Source of the DNA: Thalassospira lucentensis
GTDB taxonomy: Bacteria > Pseudomonadota > Alphaproteobacteria > Rhodospirillales > Thalassospiraceae
NCBI RefSeq assembly: GCF_032921865.1
Contig: NZ_CP136684.1
Coordinates: 2,453,001 to 2,517,000 of the forward strand
Length of the DNA stretch: 64,000 nucleotides
Direction of reading: 5' to 3'
Position numbers and translations under genes: made by a program. Below are positions 43,903 to 52,731 of the stretch, piece after piece. How positions within the stretch are numbered: position 1 is the first letter of the stretch; every line of letters starts with the position of its first letter. Under the pieces are notes generated by a model. That model was not told where the DNA came from, did not search any database, and saw only the letters and a list, made by a program, of their open reading frames with translations.

Positions 43903-43918
43903 AGCAATGCATATGCCA
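43903..43918 (-). promoter_or_regulatory. Sigma-54 (-24/-12) promoter of the guanidine operon
   Basis: TGGCATATGCATTGCT has the invariant GG and GC exactly ten bases apart. Counting 12 bases from the GC puts transcription start at 43892, the first base of riboswitch helix P1. Sigma-54 with NtrC is the usual route for nitrogen-scavenging operons. Confidence 0.75.
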
Positions 43919-43997
43919 GTCACCTGAAATGTATCTTCGGATGATGGTAGTGTTATGGAAATAAAGGATAATACTGGTGTTGGTGGGGCTGCCCCTC

Positions 43998-44024
43998 GTG
44001 CGAAATGCATATATGCACCGCACA
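43998..44024. promoter_or_regulatory. Palindromic site upstream of the sigma-54 promoter
   Basis: TGCATATATGCA lies inside GTGCG...CGCAC, about 106-132 bases upstream of the predicted start, a usual distance for an enhancer-binding activator. The exact match to NtrC is poor. Confidence 0.3.
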
Positions 44025-44093
44025 ATTTATGATTAAAAAATCACCATAAAAATAAAAATGTTTAAAATGTATGCATTATTCGTGTGTGTAATG

Positions 44094-44110
44094 TGTACTG
44101 GCATCGTGCA
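44094..44110. promoter_or_regulatory. NtrC-like enhancer site
   Basis: TGTAC-N7-GTGCA is one base away from the TGCAC-N7-GTGCA NtrC consensus, about 200 bases upstream of the predicted sigma-54 start. Confidence 0.4.
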
Positions 44111-44189
44111 TTGGCTTTTGGTAAAGAAGCGCCAATATTGACGGGCATGCCCGCACTTCACCCCACGCAAAGACCGGAGAATTCAAGCG

Positions 44190-44981
44190 ATGAGCGACGT
44201 CGCAGACGCGGCTATGCCGGATGGCGCAAGACCCGAAACCGGCGGTATCGCCAATCCGCCTGTCATCATCCTGATTGAACCGCAGCTTGGCGATAATATC
44301 GGCAAGGCGGCGCGCGCCATGCTTAATTGCGGATTGGTTGACCTGCGTCTGGTGCGGCCGCGTGATGGTTGGCCCAATGAACGGGCGACGGCCAATGCAT
44401 CAGGGGCTGATATTGTCATCGACAATACCAAGGTGTTCGAGCGCGAAGAAGATGCGCTGGCGGATCTGAACCGGGTTTATGTGACGACCGCGCGGACGCG
44501 CGACGCGATCAAGCCGGTCTTTACCCCAAAGGGGCTGGCGCCTGAAATGCGTGCCAATGTCTCGCGTGGGGAAAAGATCGGGGTCATGTTCGGTCCGGAA
44601 CGCACCGGTGTGCGCAACGAACATATTTCGATGGCCGATGCGGTTGTAACCGTACCGCTTAACCCCGGTTTCACGTCGCTTAATCTGGCGCAGGCGGTGT
44701 TGCTGATCGGGTATGAATGGTGGCAGGCCGGTGTTGATGTGCCCGACTACCAGATGATGATGAACGATACCTTTCCGGCCACCCGGGACGAACTTGACCG
44801 TCTGTTCGAACATCTTGAGGCGGAACTGGACAATTCCGGCTTCTTCCGGGTGGAGGCAAAACGCCCGAATATGGCACGCAATATCCGCAATATTTTCAAC
44901 CGCGCCAACCTGACGCATCAGGAAGTTCAGACACTTCGCGGCATGATCGTTGCTATGCGGGGTGGCAAATTCAAAGCGTGA
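44190..44981 (+). CDS. trmJ: SpoU/TrmH-type RNA 2'-O-methyltransferase, TrmJ family
   Basis: 263 residues. The knotted SPOUT fold is shown by PVIILIEPQLGDNIGKAARAMLNCGL (in parts, N-I-G-x-x-A-R-A-M), GVMFGPERTGVRNEHI and VTVPLNPGFTSLNLAQAVLLIGYE. TrmJ methylates position 32 of tRNAs using S-adenosylmethionine. The C-terminal helical part is typical. GGAGA sits nine bases upstream. It reads away from the guanidine operon. Confidence 0.88.
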   Translation: MSDVADAAMPDGARPETGGIANPPVIILIEPQLGDNIGKAARAMLNCGLVDLRLVRPRDGWPNERATANASGADIVIDNTKVFEREEDALADLNRVYVTTARTRDAIKPVFTPKGLAPEMRANVSRGEKIGVMFGPERTGVRNEHISMADAVVTVPLNPGFTSLNLAQAVLLIGYEWWQAGVDVPDYQMMMNDTFPATRDELDRLFEHLEAELDNSGFFRVEAKRPNMARNIRNIFNRANLTHQEVQTLRGMIVAMRGGKFKA

Positions 44982-45029
44982 CGGTCGTGGACATGGCGGC
45001 AAGGCTGGTGTTTGGGTGATTCTTTTCGT

Positions 45030-45057
45030 TTGACTCTGCGGTCTTGATCTCTATATT
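45030..45057 (+). promoter_or_regulatory. Sigma-70-type promoter of rpsD
   Basis: TTGACT and TATATT with a 16-base spacer, giving a start near 45064 and a leader of about 113 bases. Confidence 0.65.
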
Positions 45058-45060
45058 GCG

Positions 45061-45131
45061 CCTCACTTCCGAGAAAGTGGGGCGAAACGGGTGTTTTCGT
45101 CCCCGTTCCTGTTTAGGGTAACCGAAACAGG
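45061..45131 (+). promoter_or_regulatory. Structured rpsD leader, possible S4 autoregulatory site
   Basis: Three consecutive hairpins: CCTCACTT/AAGTGGGG (45061-45082), AACGGG/CCCGTT (45086-45107) and CCTGTTT/AAACAGG (45108-45131). No T run follows. Ribosomal protein S4 is a known translational repressor in other bacteria, so this leader may bind it. Confidence 0.4.
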
Positions 45132-45176
45132 AAACTATCGGGACAATAAAGTGATCTTAAAAAAGAGAGTTACAAA

Positions 45177-45794
45177 ATGTCGAAACGTATTGCTGCAAAG
45201 CATAAGATTGACCGCCGCCTTGGCGTGAACCTTTGGGGCCGTGCAAAATCGCCGCTGAACAAGCGCGAATATGCACCGGGCATGCACGGCGCGACCCGCC
45301 GTAAAAAGCCGACCGATTACGGCACCCAGCTGTTCGCCAAACAGCAGCTTAAAGGCTACTACGGCTCCATCTCCGAAAAACAGTTCCTGCGTTACTACAA
45401 AGAAGCATCGCGTCGTCCGGGCGATACTTCCGAAACGCTGGTCGGTATTCTCGAGACCCGTCTTGATGCCGTTATCTACCGCATGAAATTCGTTCCGACC
45501 GTGTTCGCAGCGCGTCAGTTCGTTAACCACGGCCACATTCTTGTCAACGGCAAGAAAGTCACCATTCCTTCTTACCTTGTTAAAGAAGGTGATGTTGTTG
45601 AAGTCAAACAGGCTTCGCGCGAAATCCCGATGGTTATGGAAGCTGCCAACCTGAACGAACGCGACGTTCCGGAATATCTCGACGTTGATGCGAAGGCCTT
45701 CAAAGGCACCTTCGTTCGCGTTCCGAAATTCGCAGAAATTCCGTACCCGGTTCAGATGCAGCCGAACCTGGTCGTCGAATTCTACTCGCGTTAA
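45177..45794 (+). CDS. rpsD: 30S ribosomal protein S4
   Basis: 205 residues, the normal alphaproteobacterial length. [25 protein letters not shown] opens the zinc-free S4 form, and the S4 RNA-binding domain is seen as [37 protein letters not shown] (in parts). Codon use is strongly biased, as expected for a highly expressed gene. It is a single gene with its own promoter and terminator rather than part of the alpha operon, which is normal in this class. Confidence 0.97.
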   Translation: MSKRIAAKHKIDRRLGVNLWGRAKSPLNKREYAPGMHGATRRKKPTDYGTQLFAKQQLKGYYGSISEKQFLRYYKEASRRPGDTSETLVGILETRLDAVIYRMKFVPTVFAARQFVNHGHILVNGKKVTIPSYLVKEGDVVEVKQASREIPMVMEAANLNERDVPEYLDVDAKAFKGTFVRVPKFAEIPYPVQMQPNLVVEFYSR

Positions 45795-45826
45795 TCCTTT
45801 ATCGGATTTCGCGAAGACGAACACAG

Positions 45827-45854
45827 AACGCCCGCTGGAAACAGCGGGCGTTTT
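45827..45854 (+). terminator. Terminator of rpsD
   Basis: AACGCCCGCT/AGCGGGCGTTTT with a six-base loop. Confidence 0.9.
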
Positions 45855-45872
45855 GCTTTGTTAGCCCTCATC

Positions 45873-45908
45873 AAAAAGCCCCGCACGGTTTGCTGTGCGG
45901 GGCTTTTG
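45873..45908 (-). terminator. Terminator of the MscS-type gene
   Basis: AAAAGCCCCGCAC/GTGCGGGGCTTTT; on the minus strand it exits in five T residues, 30 bases beyond the stop. Confidence 0.85.
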
Positions 45909-45938
45909 ATTTCGGATCGTGCGACGGGCCTTGGGTTA

Positions 45939-48155
45939 CTAGCCCTTTGGCGGGGCGATCTGTTCGGATGCCTGCTGTGCGGCTGCGGCAATCGCTTCTT
46001 TTTTCTGTTCCGGTGTCGCGTCGTCGGGCACATCGACCTTCACATTGCGGGATGCCATGTGGATGCCGTTTTCCTTGAACATCGCCAGAACGCTTTGATA
46101 GACGGTTTTGCGGATGGTGAATTGTTCGCCGGGCTTGGAGGTATATTTAAGCCCGATCACCATGTTGAATTCTTCCATCCGGCGAACGCCCTGCGATTTC
46201 AGCGGTTCGATAAAGCTGTCACCGATCAGCGGATCTTCCAGCAGTTCGGCAGACAGCTTTTTGACCAGTTTCTTGATCTTGTTGACGTCGGTTTCGAACG
46301 GTACGCGGAATTCAAGTTTGACGATCACCCAGTCGCGGCTGTGGTTGATGATCGATTTGATTTCGCCAAAGGGCACGGTTTGGAGGGGGCCGCGGTGATG
46401 GCGCAGTTGCATTGACCGGATCGAGATATTTTCGACCCGGCCGCGCAGGTTATCGACCTCGATATATTCACCAAGCCGGAAGGCATCATCAAGCAGGAAG
46501 AAAACCCCGGCGACCACGTCACGTACCAGTGCCTGGCTGCCAAAGCCGATGGCAAGGCCAACAACCCCGGCACCGGCGATCAACGGGCCGATATCAACGC
46601 CGAGTGCTGACAATGTCACCATCACCACCATGATGACGATGACGGTAAGCGCGAAGTTTTTCAGAAGCGGCAAAAGGGTTTCAATCCGCGATAACCCGGT
46701 ACCGCCACCTTCGCCGTCGCCATGTCCATCTCCAGCACCGCTTTGGCTCATGCGTTCGTCAAGGAATGCCTTGATCAGGGACCAGACCAGGTCGGCAATC
46801 AGCAGGATCATGATGATTTCTGTCGAGGCATCAAGCGCACGCGCAATGATCCCGGCATCCTCGGCCAGCGCAAGGCGATCAAATCCCCAGATGCGCCAGA
46901 AACTGGCAAGGACAAAGACAATTGCCAGAAGCCGCACACCGCGTTTCAGAACCGGGGTAAAGACCGGAAGGTCCGGCTGAACAGGTTTGAATTCTTCCTC
47001 GGCCTCCATCGCGGCGGCTTCGGCACGGGCATTGATCGCATCTGCTTCAGCTTCGGCCAGTCGGGCTTTTTTGCGATGCTGGCTTTCGATGATGTTGCGG
47101 AAAATCGCATCAAACAGGCAGGCTATGCCAATTGCCAGCAGGCACTTCATGAAGCGGTCTGCCGCCAGAATGGTCGTCGCGCCGAGTGCAATCAGATAGG
47201 CGCAGACAAAGACGGGCCATAAACGGGCAAGCGATACGGGCAGGGCAATCTTTTCAACTGCGCCCGTGAGCTGGTGAGTGGCGAAATAACGTGCCAGCGA
47301 AACCGTTGCGAAGCAAAAGGCCAGAACACTGATCACGACCGCGATATCAAAAAGGATGATGTCGCCATTTACCATTGCCGGTGATTGCCGAAAAACCCCG
47401 GCCAGCGCAAAGGCAGATAACGAGACGCCACTTGCGATGGTGATGGTGCGCGTCAGTGTTGCTGCAGTCTGTGGATCCACATTGATCATCCGAAGGCCTT
47501 CGGCCTGTGGCGCAAACAGGAATTGCAGCACGATCATGACGAGACGCAGGACAAAGAACGCGGCGAGCAGTGACAGGAGTGCTTCCTTCATCAGGGGGGG
47601 CCAGTCAAAGATCATGAAGGCACCGATCGAGCCGATGGCAAAGACCGTCAAAGACAGCAGCGACAGGACGGATAAAAGCGCCATTTGACGCAGCCGGTCG
47701 AAAAACCGGGTGGGGTGCTGTGCTTCAAGATAGCTGCAAAGCGGGGCCGCAGCGCGGCGATACAGGAATTCGACGATCAATCCGACACCGACAAAGATCA
47801 CGGTAAACAGCGCAAGGCGCATCAGTCCCCTGCGGCCGATATCCGATGCCAGGAAATCACCGGTTCGTGCCATTTCATCGGGAAAGGTTTCAAGACCGGT
47901 AAAGGTATCTGCGATCTGTTCGCGGGTTCGTGCAACCCCGGCATCAAGAAAGTCGTAATAGCTGAAGGTCGTTTCAGCCGTCTCGGACAAGGCATCATCG
48001 GACGGATCGGTTGTTTCCGTGGTCTGTACTTCGTTTTGGGCGGCGATTGTAGCCAAGGCAGCCTGTGCATGTGCCCTGTCTGCCATAGCCGACACAGTGC
48101 CGGCCACCAGCAGCCAGAGCCCGAGGCACATCAGGATTTTTGTTGTGATTTTCAT
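45939..48155 (-). CDS. Large MscS-family mechanosensitive channel
   Basis: 738 residues. A signal peptide (KILMCLGLWLLVAGTVSAMA...HAQ) precedes an acidic periplasmic segment and about ten helices. The last pore helix and beta domain are classical: GPLIAGAGVVGLAIGFGSQALVRDVVAGVFFLLDDAFRLGEYIEV (in parts, G/A-rich pore then LGEYIEVD), followed by GxVE-type GRVENISIRSMQLRHHRGPLQTVPFGEI. It releases solutes on osmotic down-shock. ATG 48155 gives the signal peptide; an in-frame ATG at 48230 is less likely. The C-terminus has an Ala/Gln-rich tail. Confidence 0.9.
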   Translation of the reverse strand: MKITTKILMCLGLWLLVAGTVSAMADRAHAQAALATIAAQNEVQTTETTDPSDDALSETAETTFSYYDFLDAGVARTREQIADTFTGLETFPDEMARTGDFLASDIGRRGLMRLALFTVIFVGVGLIVEFLYRRAAAPLCSYLEAQHPTRFFDRLRQMALLSVLSLLSLTVFAIGSIGAFMIFDWPPLMKEALLSLLAAFFVLRLVMIVLQFLFAPQAEGLRMINVDPQTAATLTRTITIASGVSLSAFALAGVFRQSPAMVNGDIILFDIAVVISVLAFCFATVSLARYFATHQLTGAVEKIALPVSLARLWPVFVCAYLIALGATTILAADRFMKCLLAIGIACLFDAIFRNIIESQHRKKARLAEAEADAINARAEAAAMEAEEEFKPVQPDLPVFTPVLKRGVRLLAIVFVLASFWRIWGFDRLALAEDAGIIARALDASTEIIMILLIADLVWSLIKAFLDERMSQSGAGDGHGDGEGGGTGLSRIETLLPLLKNFALTVIVIMVVMVTLSALGVDIGPLIAGAGVVGLAIGFGSQALVRDVVAGVFFLLDDAFRLGEYIEVDNLRGRVENISIRSMQLRHHRGPLQTVPFGEIKSIINHSRDWVIVKLEFRVPFETDVNKIKKLVKKLSAELLEDPLIGDSFIEPLKSQGVRRMEEFNMVIGLKYTSKPGEQFTIRKTVYQSVLAMFKENGIHMASRNVKVDVPDDATPEQKKEAIAAAAQQASEQIAPPKG

Positions 48156-48300
48156 AATGTCCCGCCCAACGTCCTGTTCGTAAAAACGAATTCCCATCTG
48201 GAAGATGGTACAGGCAAACAGGGCCTTCAAGGAATAGTTTTACGACGTCGGCCCATATGCACGCAGGGCTTGAGGTGATGGAAATCGCAGCAGGGCAATA

Positions 48301-48332
48301 AAAAACGCGCCGGGCATCCGCACGGCGCGTTT
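48301..48332 (-). terminator. Terminator of grxD
   Basis: AAACGCGCCG/CGGCGCGTTTTTTA on the minus strand, 48 bases past the stop. Confidence 0.8.
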
Positions 48333-48379
48333 CATCTCTTCGGCTGTCAGGCCGGATCGGGTCTGTGTCATCCGCCTTT

Positions 48380-48715
48380 TCAGGCAGCGACAGCAACGCC
48401 CTTGTCTTTCAGGTGCTGGGCCAGTTCGCCCGAGGCATACATTTCACGAACGATGTCGCAACCGCCAACGAATTCGCCTTTGACGTAAAGCTGCGGAATG
48501 GTCGGCCAGTTCGAGAAGTCCTTGATGCCCTGGCGGATTGCCGGGTCGACCAGAACGTTGATGTCCTTGAACGGCGCGCCGAGTTCGGCAAGGACCTGCA
48601 CGACGGCGGCCGAGAAACCGCATTGCGGGAACATCGAGGTGCCCTTCATGAACAGAACGACGTCGTTATCGTTGATGTCTTTCTGGATGCGATCAAAAAC
48701 CGGATTGTCGGTCAT
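48380..48715 (-). CDS. grxD: Monothiol glutaredoxin, Grx4 family
   Basis: 111 residues. The CGFS active site ([16 protein letters not shown]) and the glutathione-binding [20 protein letters not shown] mark the Grx4/Grx5 type that carries and delivers 2Fe-2S clusters, usually with BolA. bolA is 1.2 kb upstream, separated by a rarD gene. GGA lies ahead of ATG 48715; the longer frame to 48736 adds unconserved residues. Confidence 0.94.
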   Translation of the reverse strand: MTDNPVFDRIQKDINDNDVVLFMKGTSMFPQCGFSAAVVQVLAELGAPFKDINVLVDPAIRQGIKDFSNWPTIPQLYVKGEFVGGCDIVREMYASGELAQHLKDKGVAVAA

Positions 48716-48812
48716 GTTGGTTGTCCTTGGCTGCAAAGGCGGCGATCTCTCTGCCGCGATATTTCAGGTTATGGTTTTATGGCCGAAGATATGGCTGGAA
48801 GGGGCGGTTCTG

Positions 48813-49721
48813 TCAACTCTTGCGGCGCAATTGCCGTGCGGTCCGCAGATTATCCCATGTAAAAATGCCAAGTCCGATCCACACCAGCGCATAGGTTATC
48901 ATATGTGCCCCGGTAAAGGTTTCGCCAAGCAGCAACACCGCGACGAAGAACTGGATCGTCGGGTTGAGATATTGCATCAGGCCAAGAGCGGAAAACTTCA
49001 TGTTCCGGGCAGCAAAGGCAAACAGCACCAGCGGAATTGTCGTTACCGCGCCAAGCGATATCAGCAAAATATCATTGCCGATTCCCAGATTGCCGAAGGC
49101 CATATTGCCCGACATGCCGAGCCAGACCAGATAGCCAAATGCCATTGGGGATAGCAGCAGACATTCGATAAAAAGCCCGGCAATCGGGTCAGCCGGGACA
49201 AATTTGCGGATCACCCCGTAAAAGCCGAACAGCAAAGACAGGCTAAGCGCGATCCAGGGCAGGGAGCCGAAAAACACCAGAAGATTCAGAACCCCGGCAA
49301 AGCAGACCAGTACGGAGACGATCTGTATGCGATTGAGTTTTTCGCCAAAGAAGATGCGGCCAAGGATCAGCATAATCAGCGGCATGATATAATAGCCAAG
49401 GCTGGCCTCAAGCGCATGCCCGATATGAACCGACCAGATATAAATTACCCAGTTCCCGGCAATCAGCAGGCTGCTCAGAAACAAAAGCCCCATGGTGCGC
49501 CTGGATGACAGCAGTTCCCACAACCGGGCGCGACGTTTCAGAACAAAAACCAGCGTTAATGTCAGGATCGCGGACCATAGAATGCGATGGGCGAGAATTT
49601 CAAACGGGCTCGCGAAATCGATGATTTTGAAATAGAAGCCCAGAAAGCCCCAGATGACAAAGGCACCAAGCCCGGCCAGTGGTCCGGCACCGATCAAAGC
49701 CGGTTTTTGGGATGATGTCAT
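48813..49721 (-). CDS. rarD: RarD/EamA-family permease
   Basis: 302 residues, ten helices of the DMT superfamily. LGAFVIWGFLGFYFKIIDFASPFEILAHRILWS is read as the RarD N-terminal block, with NWVIYIWSVHIGHALEASLGYYI and GLMQYLNPTIQFFVAV later. The substrate is not established; chloramphenicol export was reported for the founder. It interrupts the usual bolA-grxD neighbourhood. ATG 49721 is chosen over 49829 because the preceding residues are non-conserved. Confidence 0.9.
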   Translation of the reverse strand: MTSSQKPALIGAGPLAGLGAFVIWGFLGFYFKIIDFASPFEILAHRILWSAILTLTLVFVLKRRARLWELLSSRRTMGLLFLSSLLIAGNWVIYIWSVHIGHALEASLGYYIMPLIMLILGRIFFGEKLNRIQIVSVLVCFAGVLNLLVFFGSLPWIALSLSLLFGFYGVIRKFVPADPIAGLFIECLLLSPMAFGYLVWLGMSGNMAFGNLGIGNDILLISLGAVTTIPLVLFAFAARNMKFSALGLMQYLNPTIQFFVAVLLLGETFTGAHMITYALVWIGLGIFTWDNLRTARQLRRKS

Positions 49722-49832
49722 CGTTATTGAACCATGGTCATTTTGTGGGGCCAAATGGCATGTGCCGGTACTGGCAAAACAATTGTTAGTTGGCAGGGCC
49801 GACCGGAAGTCGCGGGAAGATCGGAACATCTG

Positions 49833-49856
49833 GGGCGCCGAAGGTCATCGGCGCCC
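49833..49856. other. Perfect 8-bp stem-loop between rarD and bolA
   Basis: GGGCGCCG/CGGCGCCC with an eight-base loop, no T run on either side. It may still end bolA transcripts or shield the 3' end. Confidence 0.35.
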
Positions 49857-49919
49857 GTCATGCTTCTGGCCGGATGCGATCAGGGGTGGCGTTCGCAAGC
49901 GGTCATTTCCAGCCGGAAC

Positions 49920-50153
49920 TTATTCCGGTGCAGATGTCTGCAGTGCAAGGGCGTGCAGTTCGCCGCCCATTTTGCCCTTGAGTGCGGAATAGATCATCTG
50001 GTGCTGCATCACGCGGGTTTTGCCGCGGAAGGATTCGGATACAACGATTGCAGCATAATGGTCGCCATCACCGCGCAGATCCTCGATGCGGACCTGTGCA
50101 TCGGGAAGGGCTTCCTTGATCATCGTTTCGATTTCGTGGGCTTCCATCGCCAT
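49920..50153 (-). CDS. bolA: BolA-family protein
   Basis: 77 residues. EAHEIETMIKEALPDAQVRIEDLRGDGDHYAAIVVSESFRGKTRVMQHQMIYSALKGKMGGELHALALQT, read in parts, is the BolA/YrbA fold with the invariant His in RVMQHQMIY and ELHALAL. It partners CGFS glutaredoxins in iron-sulfur trafficking. It is the upstream-most gene of the minus-strand bolA-rarD-grxD group. Confidence 0.92.
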   Translation of the reverse strand: MAMEAHEIETMIKEALPDAQVRIEDLRGDGDHYAAIVVSESFRGKTRVMQHQMIYSALKGKMGGELHALALQTSAPE

Positions 50154-50481
50154 GGCGTTAATTCCTTATAATTGGTCGGACACCCTTGCGCCCTGTTTTG
50201 CGCATCCATCCGGGTGCCCGGCGATATTTGTTAATTCTGGTATATGTTGTCCCTGTGGGGGCTGTCAATTTCTGCAAGTCGCGAAGTGCTTCACAAGGTC
50301 AAAGATGCGGCGATGCTTGTGTTTCGCGGCACATTGCGCTAGGAAAATCGCGGTTGCTCACACCGGCCGTCCGCCGGGCATCTGCCCATGGTAAAGTGAT
50401 GCAGACGATTTTATCGGTTCCCCGTTTTCTTTGACGCCGGACCGGCAATGCGGACACCCGGCCTCCTGTCAGGAGACGAAA
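50154..50481. other. Divergent promoter region, 328 bases
   Basis: Between bolA and the glyoxalase-related gene. Small frames on both strands lack ribosome sites and domains. Nothing else seen. Confidence 0.5.
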
Positions 50482-50988
50482 ATGAGCCAAACTTCTCAAA
50501 ACCTGTCCGTAAAACCGGAGCAGACATCAGCCGATTTAGCGAAAATTGGATCGGGTGATCTCGCCGGTATGCTCAAGGCACAGGCGAAACGCCTGCGCAA
50601 CGCACTTGCCAGCCGTAACCTGACGGTTTCCCGCGCCGGCAGCCTTGAACTTCTGGCGCAAAGCCACGGTTTTCGTGACTGGAACACTGCGATTGCAATG
50701 ACGCGCAAACGCGAACCGGTTCGGATCGCCGATCTTGGTATCGGTAAACGGTTTGCCGGGTCCTATCTGGGGCACGCAGTGTGCGGGCAAATTCGTGGTG
50801 TCACCAAAACCCCGGTCGGCGGTGTCTACCGGATCGAAGTCCATCTGGATCGACCGGTTGATGTCGTGACATCGGAACGTTTCAGCGCCCTGCGACAACG
50901 CATTGCTTCGCGGATCAACGAGGATTGCGAACCCGTACTTGCCAATGGTACGCGCGGCCCCGGTCTTTCGGTTGATTTGCTGCTGTGA
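50482..50988 (+). CDS. Glyoxalase-related protein (PF20066-like N-terminal motif)
   Basis: 168 residues. Residues 30-80 carry AKRLRNALASRNLTVSRAGSLELLAQSHGFRDWNTAIA in parts; the HGFRDWNT motif marks a small alphaproteobacterial family named after its occurrence beside glyoxalase folds. The second half is all-beta-like (YLGHAVCGQIRGVTKTPVGG). Function unknown. AGGAG is six bases before ATG 50482. It has its own terminator. Confidence 0.75.
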   Translation: MSQTSQNLSVKPEQTSADLAKIGSGDLAGMLKAQAKRLRNALASRNLTVSRAGSLELLAQSHGFRDWNTAIAMTRKREPVRIADLGIGKRFAGSYLGHAVCGQIRGVTKTPVGGVYRIEVHLDRPVDVVTSERFSALRQRIASRINEDCEPVLANGTRGPGLSVDLLL

Positions 50989-51024
50989 CAGTGACTGAGC
51001 TTCTTGCGGACATAAATCCCGAAA

Positions 51025-51056
51025 CCCTCCGGCAGCTTCCCAAGGTTGCCGGAGGG
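51025..51056 (+). terminator. Terminator of the glyoxalase-related gene
   Basis: CCCTCCGGCA/TGCCGGAGGG with a 12-base loop, 36 bases after the stop. Confidence 0.8.
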
Positions 51057-51257
51057 CTTATGTATTTTAGCAGGTCTTGAGTTCGATGATGTTACGAAAG
51101 TTGATCGGACAAGTAAATCTACCTGCGTAAATTGGATGCACTATTTAGTATTGGGATGATATTAGTTGTTTCTATTTTTAGTTTTGGTCATCGTAGTGCA
51201 CAAGATAGCTTTGGGTTGGGAGGATCGATATTCCTCCATGTGCCGACGGGGGATTTA

Positions 51258-52727
51258 ATGCGGCATCTATATCAAGGATATTACCAACCAACTGACGCAG
51301 ATTTGAATATCCTACGTCGAGAGGGGCTGATCGTTTTTGATGCAAATGTCTTACTGAATCTTTACCGATACAGGCTCTCTACAAGAGAGAAACTGTTTAA
51401 AGAAATAGAAAAGAACAATGATAGAGTGTGGATTCCGTATCATGTTGGATTGGAATTTCATCGAAATAGATTGAAAGTAATATTTGAGCAAAATGATAAA
51501 TCACCAAGATTTAGAGAAATAGTAGATGAAAATATATCAAGAATTGAAGGTAGTGTAGGAAATTTAAATTTAAAGAAAAAACATAGTTTTCTCGACCCTG
51601 ATGGGCTAATTACTGGCCTTAAAAAGGTGAGAGATGAGTTTTTTGAGGGTATTGAAAAGGAAGAGGGACGGCACAATCCTGTGCAGTCCGGTGCCGCAGA
51701 CGTCGTTTTAGATCAAGTAGGAAAGTTGTTCGAGGGTCGGATCGGCAATTCACCCGAGAGCCAAGATTCACTGAATGAAATTTACAAGGAGGGAGAAAAG
51801 CGCTACGCCGCAAAAATACCACCTGGTTATGAGGACTCACGAAAAGGAGATGAAAACGATAATTTCCATTTTGGAGGCTTGGAATACAGTAGAAAATTCG
51901 GGGACCTCATTATTTGGAAGCAAATAATTGATTATGTGAAATCTAAGAACATAAAAAATATTATATTCGTGACTGAGGATGAAAAGAAAGATTGGTGGTG
52001 GTTTGCGGAATGGGGAAAAAAGGAATTAATTGGTGCTCGACCTGAGCTCGTTGAGGAGATCTGCAGGGAAGGTGGTGCATCTAGATTTTATCTCTGCAAT
52101 ACGGCGAGGTTCTTAAAGTTGGTAGACGATGCATCTAATTCTGACGAAATCAAAGAAGCAATACAAGATGTAGAGACAGTTGCCGCTAAACGGTTGGCTC
52201 ATGAGGCGGCTAAATATTACTCTCAACCTGCATTATTTTCAGATAACTATCGCCACAATAGATCGTCGTCTTTCGGGTATATGGAAAGAGGCTCGCGTAG
52301 TGAAATTTACGATATTATTGCTCGGCACATATCATTTCGGTTTGGCGAGATCATTCCATACGACAAAAAGTTTCCAATGTTCGTTTCAACGAAATTGGAG
52401 GAAAAGTATGGGTATACCATCGTCTCTATGAGAACTACGCGTGCGGCTGTAATGCGTGTTAGGGAAATTCTTTACCGAGCTTATCATGCGTTGATGGAAG
52501 ATGATTTTTCCGTCATCAGCATATATGTGTGCGTCCTAGAAGGCCTCGGGGATTACACAAATTTCCGCTCGGAGCTGGCTTATCTCCAGAAAAGCCTGAA
52601 CAATGTCGGCAGCAATATAATTGTGGTGGTCGGTGAGATGGTTTCGGACGAAAACGAACAGGGAAGTAGTCCCGAATTTGCTGAGCGTATAGTTTTATCA
52701 AGCATGACTGGTAATGTTTTTGATTGA
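51258..52727 (+). CDS. PIN_8-like nuclease-domain protein of low G+C content
   Basis: 489 residues. GLIVFDANVLLNLYRYRLSTREKL opens a PIN-like domain; VWIPYHVGLEFHRNRLKVI, FGDLIIWKQIIDYVKS and IFVTEDEKKDWWW supply the remaining acidic residues and the DWW signature of the PIN_8 family. The C-terminal 180 residues are not recognised. The gene is clearly A+T-richer than both neighbours and uses codons rare in the rest of the window (AGA, ATA, TTA), so it was acquired. Such proteins are thought to be RNases of defence or toxin type. GGGGGA precedes ATG 51258; the longer frame to 51132 gives only a hydrophobic preface. It ends four bases before the convergent moaA stop. Confidence 0.8.
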   Translation: MRHLYQGYYQPTDADLNILRREGLIVFDANVLLNLYRYRLSTREKLFKEIEKNNDRVWIPYHVGLEFHRNRLKVIFEQNDKSPRFREIVDENISRIEGSVGNLNLKKKHSFLDPDGLITGLKKVRDEFFEGIEKEEGRHNPVQSGAADVVLDQVGKLFEGRIGNSPESQDSLNEIYKEGEKRYAAKIPPGYEDSRKGDENDNFHFGGLEYSRKFGDLIIWKQIIDYVKSKNIKNIIFVTEDEKKDWWWFAEWGKKELIGARPELVEEICREGGASRFYLCNTARFLKLVDDASNSDEIKEAIQDVETVAAKRLAHEAAKYYSQPALFSDNYRHNRSSSFGYMERGSRSEIYDIIARHISFRFGEIIPYDKKFPMFVSTKLEEKYGYTIVSMRTTRAAVMRVREILYRAYHALMEDDFSVISIYVCVLEGLGDYTNFRSELAYLQKSLNNVGSNIIVVVGEMVSDENEQGSSPEFAERIVLSSMTGNVFD

Positions 52728-52731
52728 TTAA

